Both the position numbers and the translations under genes were made by a program. A stretch of DNA of 64,000 nt, taken from CAZEQJ01 sp964514385. GTDB taxonomy: Bacteria; Bacteroidota; Bacteroidia; Cytophagales; Cyclobacteriaceae. The notes beneath the pieces were generated by a model. The model did not search any database and was not told the DNA's origin. It was given only the letters and a program-made list of their open reading frames with translations. Shown in pieces: positions 53,320-61,175 of this stretch. Location: contig CAZEQJ010000007.1 of assembly GCA_964514385.1 (NCBI GenBank), forward strand, positions 1 to 64,000, written 5' to 3'. Each line of letters opens with the position of its first letter. The stretch's first letter is position 1.

Positions 53320-54230
53320 AATATTTTTTGCTCCCTGTTTTGCTCACTTCATTTCTGAGTCATGCCCAGCAACAGCAATATCGCTTCACGGGAGAAAATG
53401 TCTATTACGTTGTTCATATTCCCGATTTTAGGATTGACACCCTCACACTGAGGGATGCTTACCTGGGATATTTTACGGAGACGGGCGATTTTTATTTTCT
53501 GACAAAAAAACGCCGTCATCTCAGGTTGTATAAGCAGTCTCCGGATCAGGATCAGCTTATTTCAAAGATCAAATGGCAGGGGGATAAAAAAATTGATAGC
53601 TTTTGGGTAGATCAGCAAAATCTGAACCTGCTTGTTGCCGACAACGATAATCGAGGATTGTACCGGTACGGACTTGAAAAAAAACCGTCCCAAACCAGCT
53701 ATATTCAGTATCATGAACATGCAGGGGATACGGTTGAATTCAGGCTTAAAACCATTGCGGAAGGCCAGTTTTACCAACAAGTGATTATTGGGGATAAGGT
53801 AGTGGCAGACCTGATATATCCATTGGAAGATATTGCAATCTCAGCAAATGGTGAAACAGGTGTGCTAAAAGAGTCCGGCGAGGAACATTTCATCATTTCA
53901 GATTTTGATCCACGCGGGCCGCGCGATCTGAAAAACCTGATTACAGATGAAGATTCCATGAACCTGAATATAATCCACAACCAAGGAGCACTGATTGACA
54001 ACAGTTCACCGCTAGTTTACTTCTACAAGGCAGATGAATTTCAGGTATCCGTTTATTCTTACCATTTGATAAACAGAACATTCCAGCATGAGGATGATTA
54101 TGCCGGTCAGGGCAAAAATATCTACTTCATACAGGATATGGATGATCTGGTTCCGATCTTGTTTACGCGTGAGCAGGATGGAGTGGTAATATATTGGCTG
54201 GGCAAACGGTATTTTCTTACGATTTATTAA
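53316..54230 (+). CDS. Exported protein of unknown function
   Basis: A 304-residue protein with a signal peptide (MKYFLLPVLLTSFLSHAQ). The mature part alternates short strands and aromatic/Asp-rich turns ('FWVDQQNLNLLVADNDNRGL', 'YFYKADEFQVSVYSYHL'), suggesting a beta-propeller-like fold. No family recognised. It is the third gene of the HupE-DUF6702 operon. Confidence 0.65.
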   Translation: MKYFLLPVLLTSFLSHAQQQQYRFTGENVYYVVHIPDFRIDTLTLRDAYLGYFTETGDFYFLTKKRRHLRLYKQSPDQDQLISKIKWQGDKKIDSFWVDQQNLNLLVADNDNRGLYRYGLEKKPSQTSYIQYHEHAGDTVEFRLKTIAEGQFYQQVIIGDKVVADLIYPLEDIAISANGETGVLKESGEEHFIISDFDPRGPRDLKNLITDEDSMNLNIIHNQGALIDNSSPLVYFYKADEFQVSVYSYHLINRTFQHEDDYAGQGKNIYFIQDMDDLVPILFTREQDGVVIYWLGKRYFLTIY

Positions 54231-54347
54231 CGATGATCATGAAAAAATACCGCTGATCACGCCATTTGGAGTAAAACCAGACGGATAAACAAAAATTCAT
54301 ATTTCTGGATTAAATTTACAGGTTAGACGGAAAGCAATACTAAGATT

Positions 54348-56564
54348 ATGAAAAGAAATATAGTAATGACCCTGGTTCTGTTGGCATCATGTATATATGC
54401 ACAGGGCCAGTGGAACAGGAAATTCGAACAGTTGGATGAGTTACTGCCCACACCTAATACTTACAGGAGTGCTTCAGGTCAGCCCGGCCCCGGCTATTGG
54501 CAGCAGCAGGCCAATTATGAAATGAAAATAATATTGGATGAAGAGAAAAATCAGATCAGGGGGACGGAGAAGATTACCTATATCAATAATTCACCTGATC
54601 GTATTGACTATCTCTGGATTCAGCTTGATCAGAATATGAGGGCTGCTGACAGCAATTCTCCACTCATCCGTTCGTCCGGGATGGATGACACCATCAGTGC
54701 TGCATCGGTAGCAGGCCTTGTGGATGCCTTTGGCAACAATTATGGCTTTAGTATTGAAAAAGTATATGATACCAACGGGGCTCAGTTGCCATATGTGATC
54801 AATAAAACCATGATGCGTATCGATATCCCCAGCGCATTATCAACGGGCGATACCTATACCTTTCATATCGATTGGAACTATTTTATTAATAACCGGGCCG
54901 TGGAAGACGGAAGGAGTGGTTATGAATATTTCCCTGAAGATGGGAATAACCTCTATGCTATAGCGCAGTTCTATCCACGAATGGCCGTTTATGATGATGT
55001 AAACGGCTGGCAAAACAAGCAATTCCTCGGCAGGGGAGAGTTCGCCCTTACTTTTGGTAACTTCAGCGTTGAAATCACAGTGCCTTCAGATCATATTCTG
55101 GGTGCGACCGGTACACTGCTTAATCCCAAAGAGGTGCTTACTGAAAAGCAGTTTGACCGTTACGAGCAAGCGAAAACAAGTGAAGATATCATCATTATTG
55201 CTACCCAGAAAGAGGCAGAAGCAAGAGAAAAAAGCCGGGCAAGCAGTACATCTACATGGAAATTCTATGCTGAAAATGTAAGGGATTTTGCCTTTGCCAC
55301 CTCCCGAAAATTTATCTGGGATGCCTGCATGGTAGATCTGGGAAAAAATAAGCCACTTGCCATGTCTTTTTATCCAAAAGAAGGCAATCCATTGTGGGAG
55401 GAAGAATCTACCAAGGCAGTAAAAAATACATTGATTACCTACAGTAAGTATTCCATAGATTACCCTTATCCGCAGGCAACATCTGTGCATTCTGCAAGTA
55501 TTGGAATGGAATACCCTATGATATGCTTTAACTATGGGCGACCTGATCCGGATGGCACTTATTCTGACAGAAAAAAATATGGTATGATCGGAGTGATTAT
55601 CCATGAAGTAGGTCACAACTTTTTCCCCATGATCATCAACAACGATGAGCGCCAATGGACGTGGATGGATGAAGGTATTAACACATTCCTGCAATACCGC
55701 ACTGAGCAGGAACAGTACGTAAATTTCCCTTCCAGAAGAGGTCCGGCACAGTATATCACTCGCTACATGGGAGGTGATAAGCAGTATATTCGTCCAATCA
55801 TGACCAATAGTGAGCAGATTATTCAGTTTGGTTCAAATGCCTACGCCAAGCCGGCTACTGCCCTGAATATTCTACGCGAAACAGTGATGGGGCCCGAATT
55901 ATTTGATTACGCATTTAAGCAGTATGCTCAGCGCTGGGCATTTAAACACCCTATGCCTGCCGACTTTTTCAGGACAATGGAAGACGCTTCAGCTGTAGAT
56001 CTCGATTGGTTCTGGCGGGGCTGGTTCTACACCACCGATCATGTTGATATTGCCATTGATAAAGTCAATTGGTATGTCATGGAAACAGATGAGGCCAATC
56101 TGGAAGGCCGAAACCGCAGGGTAAGAAGAGGACAGCTAAGCAGCAGTGAAGAGTCCACTGAAAATACTAATGATTTCAGCGATGGTCCAAAGACATTTGT
56201 GATGGAGGATTATGAGCGCAGCGACTGGTCTGAGTTCAGAGAAAGCTTTAACAACGAGCCGGTCCGAAATGCAGCTGCCGGCAAAAATTACTACGAGATC
56301 ACCTTTAAAAATGAAGGTGGACTCGTGATGCCTATTATTATTGAATTCAACTACACTGATGGTTCTTCTGAAATCCGCAGAATACCTGCTGAAATATGGC
56401 GGATGAATGAAAATGAGGTCACCAAGGTTTTTGTCACGGAGAAAGAAGTAAAGACGATACAACTTGATCCTTTTCTGGAAACAGCAGACGTAGCAGTAGA
56501 GAATAATGTGTTCCCTAAAAAGGAATCTAACTCCCGCTTTGATGATTTCACGGATGGAGAATGA
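54348..56564 (+). CDS. M1 family zinc metallopeptidase
   Basis: A 738-residue exported peptidase with a signal peptide (MKRNIVMTLVLLASCIYAQG). The zinc site is HEVGH at 419-423 with the third ligand E442 in 'TWMDEGIN' (HExxH-x18-E). The N-terminal beta domain of the M1 family precedes it ('EEKNQIRGTEKITYINNSPD'). The exopeptidase motif 'IGMEYPMICF' replaces the usual GxMEN, as in bacterial M1 relatives from Bacteroidota, so the substrate may differ from classic aminopeptidases. Preceded by a 117-base gap without a recognisable promoter. Confidence 0.92.
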   Translation: MKRNIVMTLVLLASCIYAQGQWNRKFEQLDELLPTPNTYRSASGQPGPGYWQQQANYEMKIILDEEKNQIRGTEKITYINNSPDRIDYLWIQLDQNMRAADSNSPLIRSSGMDDTISAASVAGLVDAFGNNYGFSIEKVYDTNGAQLPYVINKTMMRIDIPSALSTGDTYTFHIDWNYFINNRAVEDGRSGYEYFPEDGNNLYAIAQFYPRMAVYDDVNGWQNKQFLGRGEFALTFGNFSVEITVPSDHILGATGTLLNPKEVLTEKQFDRYEQAKTSEDIIIIATQKEAEAREKSRASSTSTWKFYAENVRDFAFATSRKFIWDACMVDLGKNKPLAMSFYPKEGNPLWEEESTKAVKNTLITYSKYSIDYPYPQATSVHSASIGMEYPMICFNYGRPDPDGTYSDRKKYGMIGVIIHEVGHNFFPMIINNDERQWTWMDEGINTFLQYRTEQEQYVNFPSRRGPAQYITRYMGGDKQYIRPIMTNSEQIIQFGSNAYAKPATALNILRETVMGPELFDYAFKQYAQRWAFKHPMPADFFRTMEDASAVDLDWFWRGWFYTTDHVDIAIDKVNWYVMETDEANLEGRNRRVRRGQLSSSEESTENTNDFSDGPKTFVMEDYERSDWSEFRESFNNEPVRNAAAGKNYYEITFKNEGGLVMPIIIEFNYTDGSSEIRRIPAEIWRMNENEVTKVFVTEKEVKTIQLDPFLETADVAVENNVFPKKESNSRFDDFTDGE

Positions 56565-56585
56565 AATATAATCATCGTAGAAAAA

Positions 56586-56613
56586 GGTGATCGGCTTCGG
56601 TCACCTTTTTTTT
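56586..56613. terminator. Shared bidirectional terminator
   Basis: Stem GGTGATCG / CGGTCACC with loop GCTT and an 8-base T-run (also A5 on the other side). It ends the M1 peptidase transcript on +. On - it includes the last codons and the TGA stop of the symporter gene. Confidence 0.85.
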
Positions 56614-58037
56614 ATGATCCAAAGTCCGATGAAAGTGAGCAGGCCATTGAGGATAAGTATCTCAAAGCCAAAACGATACCCATTAAATAGCCATTCTGAA
56701 TTTGCATTGATCACATAGGTAAGAAGAGGGCAGACCACTGTGACCAAAGGCACCCATCTATCCTTAAGCATATAATTTGTAAAATAGCCAAAGCTAAATA
56801 ATCCCAGCAAAGGGCCATAAGTGTATCCGGCCGCACGAAAAATGGCATTGATTACACTGCTATCCGTAGCGGTATTAAATATAAGAATGGTCATCAAAAT
56901 TACGACTGCAAACCCAATATGAATCCACCTTCTGAGCCTCGTTTGCTTTTTTTCTTCAAACCGCTTAAAGGAGATGATATCATAGCAGAAGGAAGTGGTA
57001 AGCGCGGTTAGTGCCGAATCAGCACTGGAGTACGCCGCCGCTATTATGCCTAAAAGAAATAATATACCCGTGGTAACCGGCAAATGATCAAGCGCTATCA
57101 AAGGAAATAAAAGATCGGTTCTTTCCAGAACCATAATGCCTTTGGAATCAGCAAATAAATAGAGGGTTACCCCAAGGCCGAGAAAGATCAGGTTTACGAA
57201 AACCAGGACTATAGTAAACCAGAACATATTTTTTTGAGACTCCCCAAGCGTCCGGCAGGTGAGGTTTTTCTGCATCATATCCTGATCAAGACCTGTCATA
57301 ACGATCGCAATAAAGGCACCTGAAGCAAATTGTTTTATGAAGTTATTACGGCTTCTCCAATCCCAGTTAAAGATATCACTTCGTGGGTCCTGACTTATTT
57401 TTTGTACACCCTCCACCAGCGTCCAGTCCATCTGCCTGAAGATGATAATGAGGATAGCGATAGCTGCACTTAGCATAAAGAAGGTTTGTAATGTGTCGGT
57501 CCATATTACGGTTTTGATACCGCCATTGAATGTATATACATAGATAAGCAGTATAGTGACGCTCACAGTGGCCCAGAACGGGACATTCAGTGATTGAAAC
57601 AAGGCAAGATGTAACACTGTAGCGACAAGGAACAGCCTGAAAGAGGCACCTATGACCCGACTGATGATAAAAAATACCGCCCCGGTTTTATAGCTGAAAT
57701 ATCCAAACCTGGACTCCAGGTAACCATAAATGGATACAAGGTTTAGGCGGTAGTAAAGGGGCAGCAGTATGGTGCCGATAACAAGATACCCCAGCGTATA
57801 ACCAATGACCACCTGAAAATAATGAAAGTTTGAGTTGGCCACCTCACCCGGCACAGAAATAAATGTTACGCCCGAAAGTGATGCGCCTATCATACCAAAA
57901 GCCACCAGATACCAGGATGCGTTACGGTTTGCTGTAAAAAATGTATCCTGCGTCAATCCTTTTCCCGTGAAGTAGCCAATGACTAGGAGAGCAGTGAAAT
58001 ACAAACCAATGGTTATCGAAACAATTTGAGGGGTCAT
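56601..58037 (-). CDS. Sodium:solute symporter (SSS family)
   Basis: A 478-residue protein with about 13 TM helices: 'GMIGASLSGVTFISVPGEVA' (substrate/Na+ region), 'GYTLGYLVIGTILLPLYYRL', 'SRVIGASFRLFLVATVLHLA' and 'AAAYSSADSALTALTTSFCY' (SSS signature with Na+-binding Ser). Substrate unknown. The last residues (IKKR) are encoded by the A-run of the terminator. Confidence 0.93.
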   Translation of the reverse strand: MTPQIVSITIGLYFTALLVIGYFTGKGLTQDTFFTANRNASWYLVAFGMIGASLSGVTFISVPGEVANSNFHYFQVVIGYTLGYLVIGTILLPLYYRLNLVSIYGYLESRFGYFSYKTGAVFFIISRVIGASFRLFLVATVLHLALFQSLNVPFWATVSVTILLIYVYTFNGGIKTVIWTDTLQTFFMLSAAIAILIIIFRQMDWTLVEGVQKISQDPRSDIFNWDWRSRNNFIKQFASGAFIAIVMTGLDQDMMQKNLTCRTLGESQKNMFWFTIVLVFVNLIFLGLGVTLYLFADSKGIMVLERTDLLFPLIALDHLPVTTGILFLLGIIAAAYSSADSALTALTTSFCYDIISFKRFEEKKQTRLRRWIHIGFAVVILMTILIFNTATDSSVINAIFRAAGYTYGPLLGLFSFGYFTNYMLKDRWVPLVTVVCPLLTYVINANSEWLFNGYRFGFEILILNGLLTFIGLWIIKKR

Positions 58038-58093
58038 TTTGTATTTAGGGTATATTCCGGAAACTCAAAGATACATACAGGAAACCAAGGCAC

Positions 58094-58384
58094 ATGAAAT
58101 TTGCTGTTGAATCACCCGAAATAGAGGAACTGGTTGCCGAGGACACAGCAACCGACCAGGATAAGGAACATGACCTTGTAGTTTATAATGACGATTTCAA
58201 TACCTTCGATCATGTCATCCATACGCTCATTAAAGTATGCAGGCATACTCCTGAACAAGCAGAACAGTGTACATGGATTATACATTATAAAGGTAAATGT
58301 TCGGTGAAAAAGGGTACTCTAGATTATCTAACGCCTATGAGGCAAGGCATTACAGAGGCCGGAATTTCTGCTGAAATCCTCTGA
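58094..58384 (+). CDS. clpS: ATP-dependent Clp protease adaptor ClpS
   Basis: A 96-residue protein. 'LVVYNDDFNTFDHVIHTLIK' holds the (N)DxxT/DD substrate-binding loop and hydrophobic pocket, and 'AEQCTWIIHYKGKCSVKKG' the conserved His/Lys-Gly region. ClpS delivers N-end rule substrates to ClpAP. The flexible N-terminal tail that contacts ClpA is present. Divergent from the symporter. Confidence 0.92.
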   Translation: MKFAVESPEIEELVAEDTATDQDKEHDLVVYNDDFNTFDHVIHTLIKVCRHTPEQAEQCTWIIHYKGKCSVKKGTLDYLTPMRQGITEAGISAEIL

Positions 58385-58494
58385 TTGTTAATTTAAATAT
58401 GCCAAAAAGTCATTAATTCAATTAAATCGAGTAATATTTTTGCTATCAACATATTTTTTTTAAAATAAATTTCATTTTTTTCAAAACAATTTGG

Positions 58495-58523
58495 TTGACA
58501 CAACTTGTTTTATAGACTAAGAT
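58495..58523 (+). promoter_or_regulatory. Sigma70-like promoter of the rhodopsin operon
   Basis: TTGACA (58495-58500), a 17-base spacer, and TAAGAT (58518-58523), in an AT-rich 167-base leader 28 bases before the rhodopsin ATG. This matches the general sigma70 form rather than the Bacteroidota TAnnTTTG form seen elsewhere in the window. Position and spacing are good; function unproven. Confidence 0.4.
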
Positions 58524-58551
58524 AAAATATTCAACAAAAATCAATTGTAAA

Positions 58552-59298
58552 ATGAAACTACTATTTGCTGAAGTAATGACTATACCGGTAGACGATCCGG
58601 TTGCCTTTACCTTCTTTACAGGTTACATGGCTATGTTTGCTGCGTCTGTATTCTTCTTCTTTGAAAGAGGAAGGGTTGACGGGAAGTGGAAAACTTCTCT
58701 GTTGGTTTCCGGTCTTATTACCGGTATTGCTGCTGTTCACTATTATTACATGCGTGATTATTATGCAGCGACAGGTGATAACCCTACAGCACTACGATAT
58801 ATCGACTGGACGCTTACCGTTCCGTTGATGTGTGTTGAGTTTTACCTCTTGACTAAGCCTGCAGGAGCTAAAATTGGTTTGCTCTGGAAGCTTATCATCG
58901 CATCTGCATGGATGCTTGTAGCTGGTTATATTGGTGAAGCATTCCATGATGGAACTACTGGTCGTTCTGTACTATGGGGAGCACTTTCAACTGTTGGTTA
59001 TGTTTACATCCTGTATACCGCATGGGCAGGTGAAGTGAAAAAGCTTGCAGATGAATCAGGTAATCCAACTGTAGTACGAGGTATCCGTACATTGGCGTGG
59101 TTCGTACTTGTAGGTTGGGCTATCTATCCTATTGGTTACATGTGTATGGAAGGTGGATGGTTAAACATCGCTTTCGGATGGGAACCTACCAATGTGGATC
59201 TTTTCTACAACATAGCTGATGCAATTAACAAGATTGGTTTCGGTCTTGTAGTATACAACATTGCAATTAGCGATAAGACTGCAGCAGCAAAAGCGTAA
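58552..59298 (+). CDS. Proteorhodopsin-type light-driven proton pump
   Basis: A 248-residue microbial rhodopsin with seven TM helices. Helix C has D85, T89 and E96 ('RYIDWTLTVPLMCVEFYLL'), the proton acceptor, Thr and proton donor of outward proton pumps. H63 in helix B is the partner of the counterion. K227 in 'DAINKIGFGL' is the retinal Schiff-base Lys. M93 at the spectral tuning site predicts green absorption, as in most marine Bacteroidota. G143 in 'LWGALSTVGYVYILY' occupies the place of the xanthorhodopsin fenestration Gly, where most proteorhodopsins have Phe, so a carotenoid antenna may bind. Retinal-forming blh is not in the window. Operon with the NTF2-like gene, 2 bases downstream. 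Confidence 0.96.
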   Translation: MKLLFAEVMTIPVDDPVAFTFFTGYMAMFAASVFFFFERGRVDGKWKTSLLVSGLITGIAAVHYYYMRDYYAATGDNPTALRYIDWTLTVPLMCVEFYLLTKPAGAKIGLLWKLIIASAWMLVAGYIGEAFHDGTTGRSVLWGALSTVGYVYILYTAWAGEVKKLADESGNPTVVRGIRTLAWFVLVGWAIYPIGYMCMEGGWLNIAFGWEPTNVDLFYNIADAINKIGFGLVVYNIAISDKTAAAKA

Positions 59299-59300
59299 GC

Positions 59301-59750
59301 ATGATTGCTGAAATCCCAAAATTAAATTATCCCAAAGAGTGGCATGACATGCCACTCTTTGATCTTACTGTTGAGATGCTGGGTTGCGTGAGAGACCATA
59401 ATTTTGACAGACTATCTGAAATCTGCGATGACGATTATGGTATTATCGACATCAATACGGAAGGTGGTTCTGAGATTATCAGAGACCGGGAAGGCTGGGA
59501 AAACTGGTTTCAGGGTCTTTTTACCAATCTGGATAAGATGCAGGCTACTACTTGGTCGGAGATCACAAATTATGAAGTAAGTACGACCGGTGATATGGCG
59601 TATAGTGTGGTAGACTTCGATCAGGTATTTATCGTAGGAGATAAAAAAATGAGATTTGGCGTGATAGCAACCATCATCTGGAAAAAAGTGGGCGATGATT
59701 GGAAAGAAGCGCGATATCACAGCTCTTTAAAGAATATGAAAGAGGTTTAA
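59301..59750 (+). CDS. NTF2/SnoaL-like protein in the rhodopsin operon
   Basis: A 149-residue soluble protein with an NTF2-like fold pattern: helices ('LFDLTVEMLGCVRDHNFDRL'), acidic stretch 'EICDDDYGIID', then strands ('GDMAYSVVDFDQVFIVGDKK', 'RFGVIATIIWKKVGDDWKEA', ending 'RYHSSL'). The family holds small enzymes and ligand binders. Two bases after the rhodopsin stop and before a strong terminator, so it is co-transcribed and probably coupled. Role unknown; binding a polyene ligand or a regulatory role are guesses. Confidence 0.8.
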   Translation: MIAEIPKLNYPKEWHDMPLFDLTVEMLGCVRDHNFDRLSEICDDDYGIIDINTEGGSEIIRDREGWENWFQGLFTNLDKMQATTWSEITNYEVSTTGDMAYSVVDFDQVFIVGDKKMRFGVIATIIWKKVGDDWKEARYHSSLKNMKEV

Positions 59751-59778
59751 AGAGTTACGATTTTTAATAATAACTGAC

Positions 59779-59806
59779 AAAGCTCCAAAACAAGGAGCTT
59801 TTTTTG
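59779..59806 (+). terminator. Intrinsic terminator of the rhodopsin operon
   Basis: An 8-bp perfect stem AAAGCTCC / GGAGCTTT with a 7-base loop and a 7-base T-run, 28 bases after the NTF2-like gene. Confidence 0.9.
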
Positions 59807-59869
59807 TTTCTTCAGAGTTCATTTATACACTTTGCCAATCCATTCAAAATATTTACATTCAGCTGATAT

Positions 59870-61123
59870 ATGACACCTCTCGCTGAATTACTACGACCTG
59901 TATCACTCGATGATATCATTGGCCAGGATCACCTTACTGGTAAGGACGGCATATTGCGACGCGTGATAAATCGGGGTCGCATACCATCCATCATATTCTG
60001 GGGCCCTCCAGGTGTCGGCAAAACATCACTGGCCAACGTGATTGCTAATGAAGTCAAAACACCATTTTTCACATTATCCGCTGTATCAAGTGGCGTCAAA
60101 GATGTGAGGGAAGCGATAGATAAAAGCAAAAGACTTGGGACTGCCATTTTATTTATTGACGAAATTCACCGCTTCAACAAGGGTCAGCAGGATGCCTTGC
60201 TTGGTGCCGTTGAAAAAGGGTGGATCACGCTGATCGGTGCCACCACTGAAAACCCAAGTTTTGAAGTAAATGCAGCATTGATTTCCCGCTGTCAGGTGTA
60301 TACACTTAAAGCATTTGATAAAGAATCGCTCAGAAAATTGCTTTTGAAAGCAATGGAAAGCGATTGGATGAAAGAAAAGCGGCTTGTAATAAAAGAGGAA
60401 GAGGCCATCTTCAGGTTATCTGGCGGTGATGCGCGAAAGCTACATAATATTCTTGAGTTGCTGGGTGAGTCCCTGGACCCGGGTGCAGAGATCACGAACG
60501 AAGTAGTAACGGAAATTGTGCAGCAGAAGCTGGCGATTTATGACAAAAAGGGGGAGATGCACTATGACATCATTTCCGCTTTTATAAAATCCATACGCGG
60601 CAGCGACCCTAATGCAGCCATATACTGGCTTGCAAGGATGATAGAGGGCGGTGAGGATGTAAAGTTTATTGCACGGCGCCTGCTCATTCTCGCTTCTGAA
60701 GACATCGGCAATGCCAATCCTACGGCTTTGGTCATGGCTACCAGTACTTTTCAGGCTGTGAGCATGATTGGTTACCCCGAATCCAGGATTATTCTTGCTC
60801 AATGTGTGACCTATCTGGCATGTTCTCCTAAAAGTAATGCCAGTTACATGGCAATTAATAAAGCACAGGCAGAAGTTTCACGAAGTGGCGACCTGTCCGT
60901 CCCGCTTCCCATCCGCAACGCACCTACCACAATGATGAAAAAAATGGATTACGGCAAAGGGTATAAATATTCACATGATTATCCCGGCAACTTTGCTGAA
61001 CAGCAGTTTTTACCCGATGAACTTAATGGCACAATATTCTACGAGCCGGGAAATAATGCACGGGAGAATGAATTCAGAAAGCGGCTTATTAATTTATGGA
61101 CTACAAAATATCCATATAAATAA
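59870..61123 (+). CDS. rarA: Replication-associated recombination protein A (RarA/MgsA)
   Basis: A 417-residue AAA+ ATPase: 'LRPVSLDDIIGQDHL' start, Walker A 'WGPPGVGKTSLANVIA', Walker B 'ILFIDEIHRFNKGQQDALLG', sensor 'LIGATTENPSFEVNAALISR' and the C-terminal tetramerisation domain ('SEDIGNANPTALVMATSTFQ'). Acts at stalled forks. Normal length. Confidence 0.95.
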   Translation: MTPLAELLRPVSLDDIIGQDHLTGKDGILRRVINRGRIPSIIFWGPPGVGKTSLANVIANEVKTPFFTLSAVSSGVKDVREAIDKSKRLGTAILFIDEIHRFNKGQQDALLGAVEKGWITLIGATTENPSFEVNAALISRCQVYTLKAFDKESLRKLLLKAMESDWMKEKRLVIKEEEAIFRLSGGDARKLHNILELLGESLDPGAEITNEVVTEIVQQKLAIYDKKGEMHYDIISAFIKSIRGSDPNAAIYWLARMIEGGEDVKFIARRLLILASEDIGNANPTALVMATSTFQAVSMIGYPESRIILAQCVTYLACSPKSNASYMAINKAQAEVSRSGDLSVPLPIRNAPTTMMKKMDYGKGYKYSHDYPGNFAEQQFLPDELNGTIFYEPGNNARENEFRKRLINLWTTKYPYK

Positions 61124-61154
61124 AATAGCCGCTCTTTGACATGAGCGGCTATTT
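61123..61154. terminator. Bidirectional terminator between rarA and dnaK
   Basis: A 12-bp perfect stem AAATAGCCGCTC / GAGCGGCTATTT with an 8-base loop, at the convergent ends of rarA (+) and dnaK (-). The T-runs are only moderate (TTTAATCT on +, TTTTATTT on -). Confidence 0.75.
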
Positions 61155-61175
61155 AATCTATACATTCAGCAAGGA

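Noticed and set aside
55086..55694. 202-codon - strand frame antisense to the M1 peptidase gene
   Set aside because: Shadow of a well-supported metallopeptidase; the translation is Cys/Phe/His-rich without domain features.
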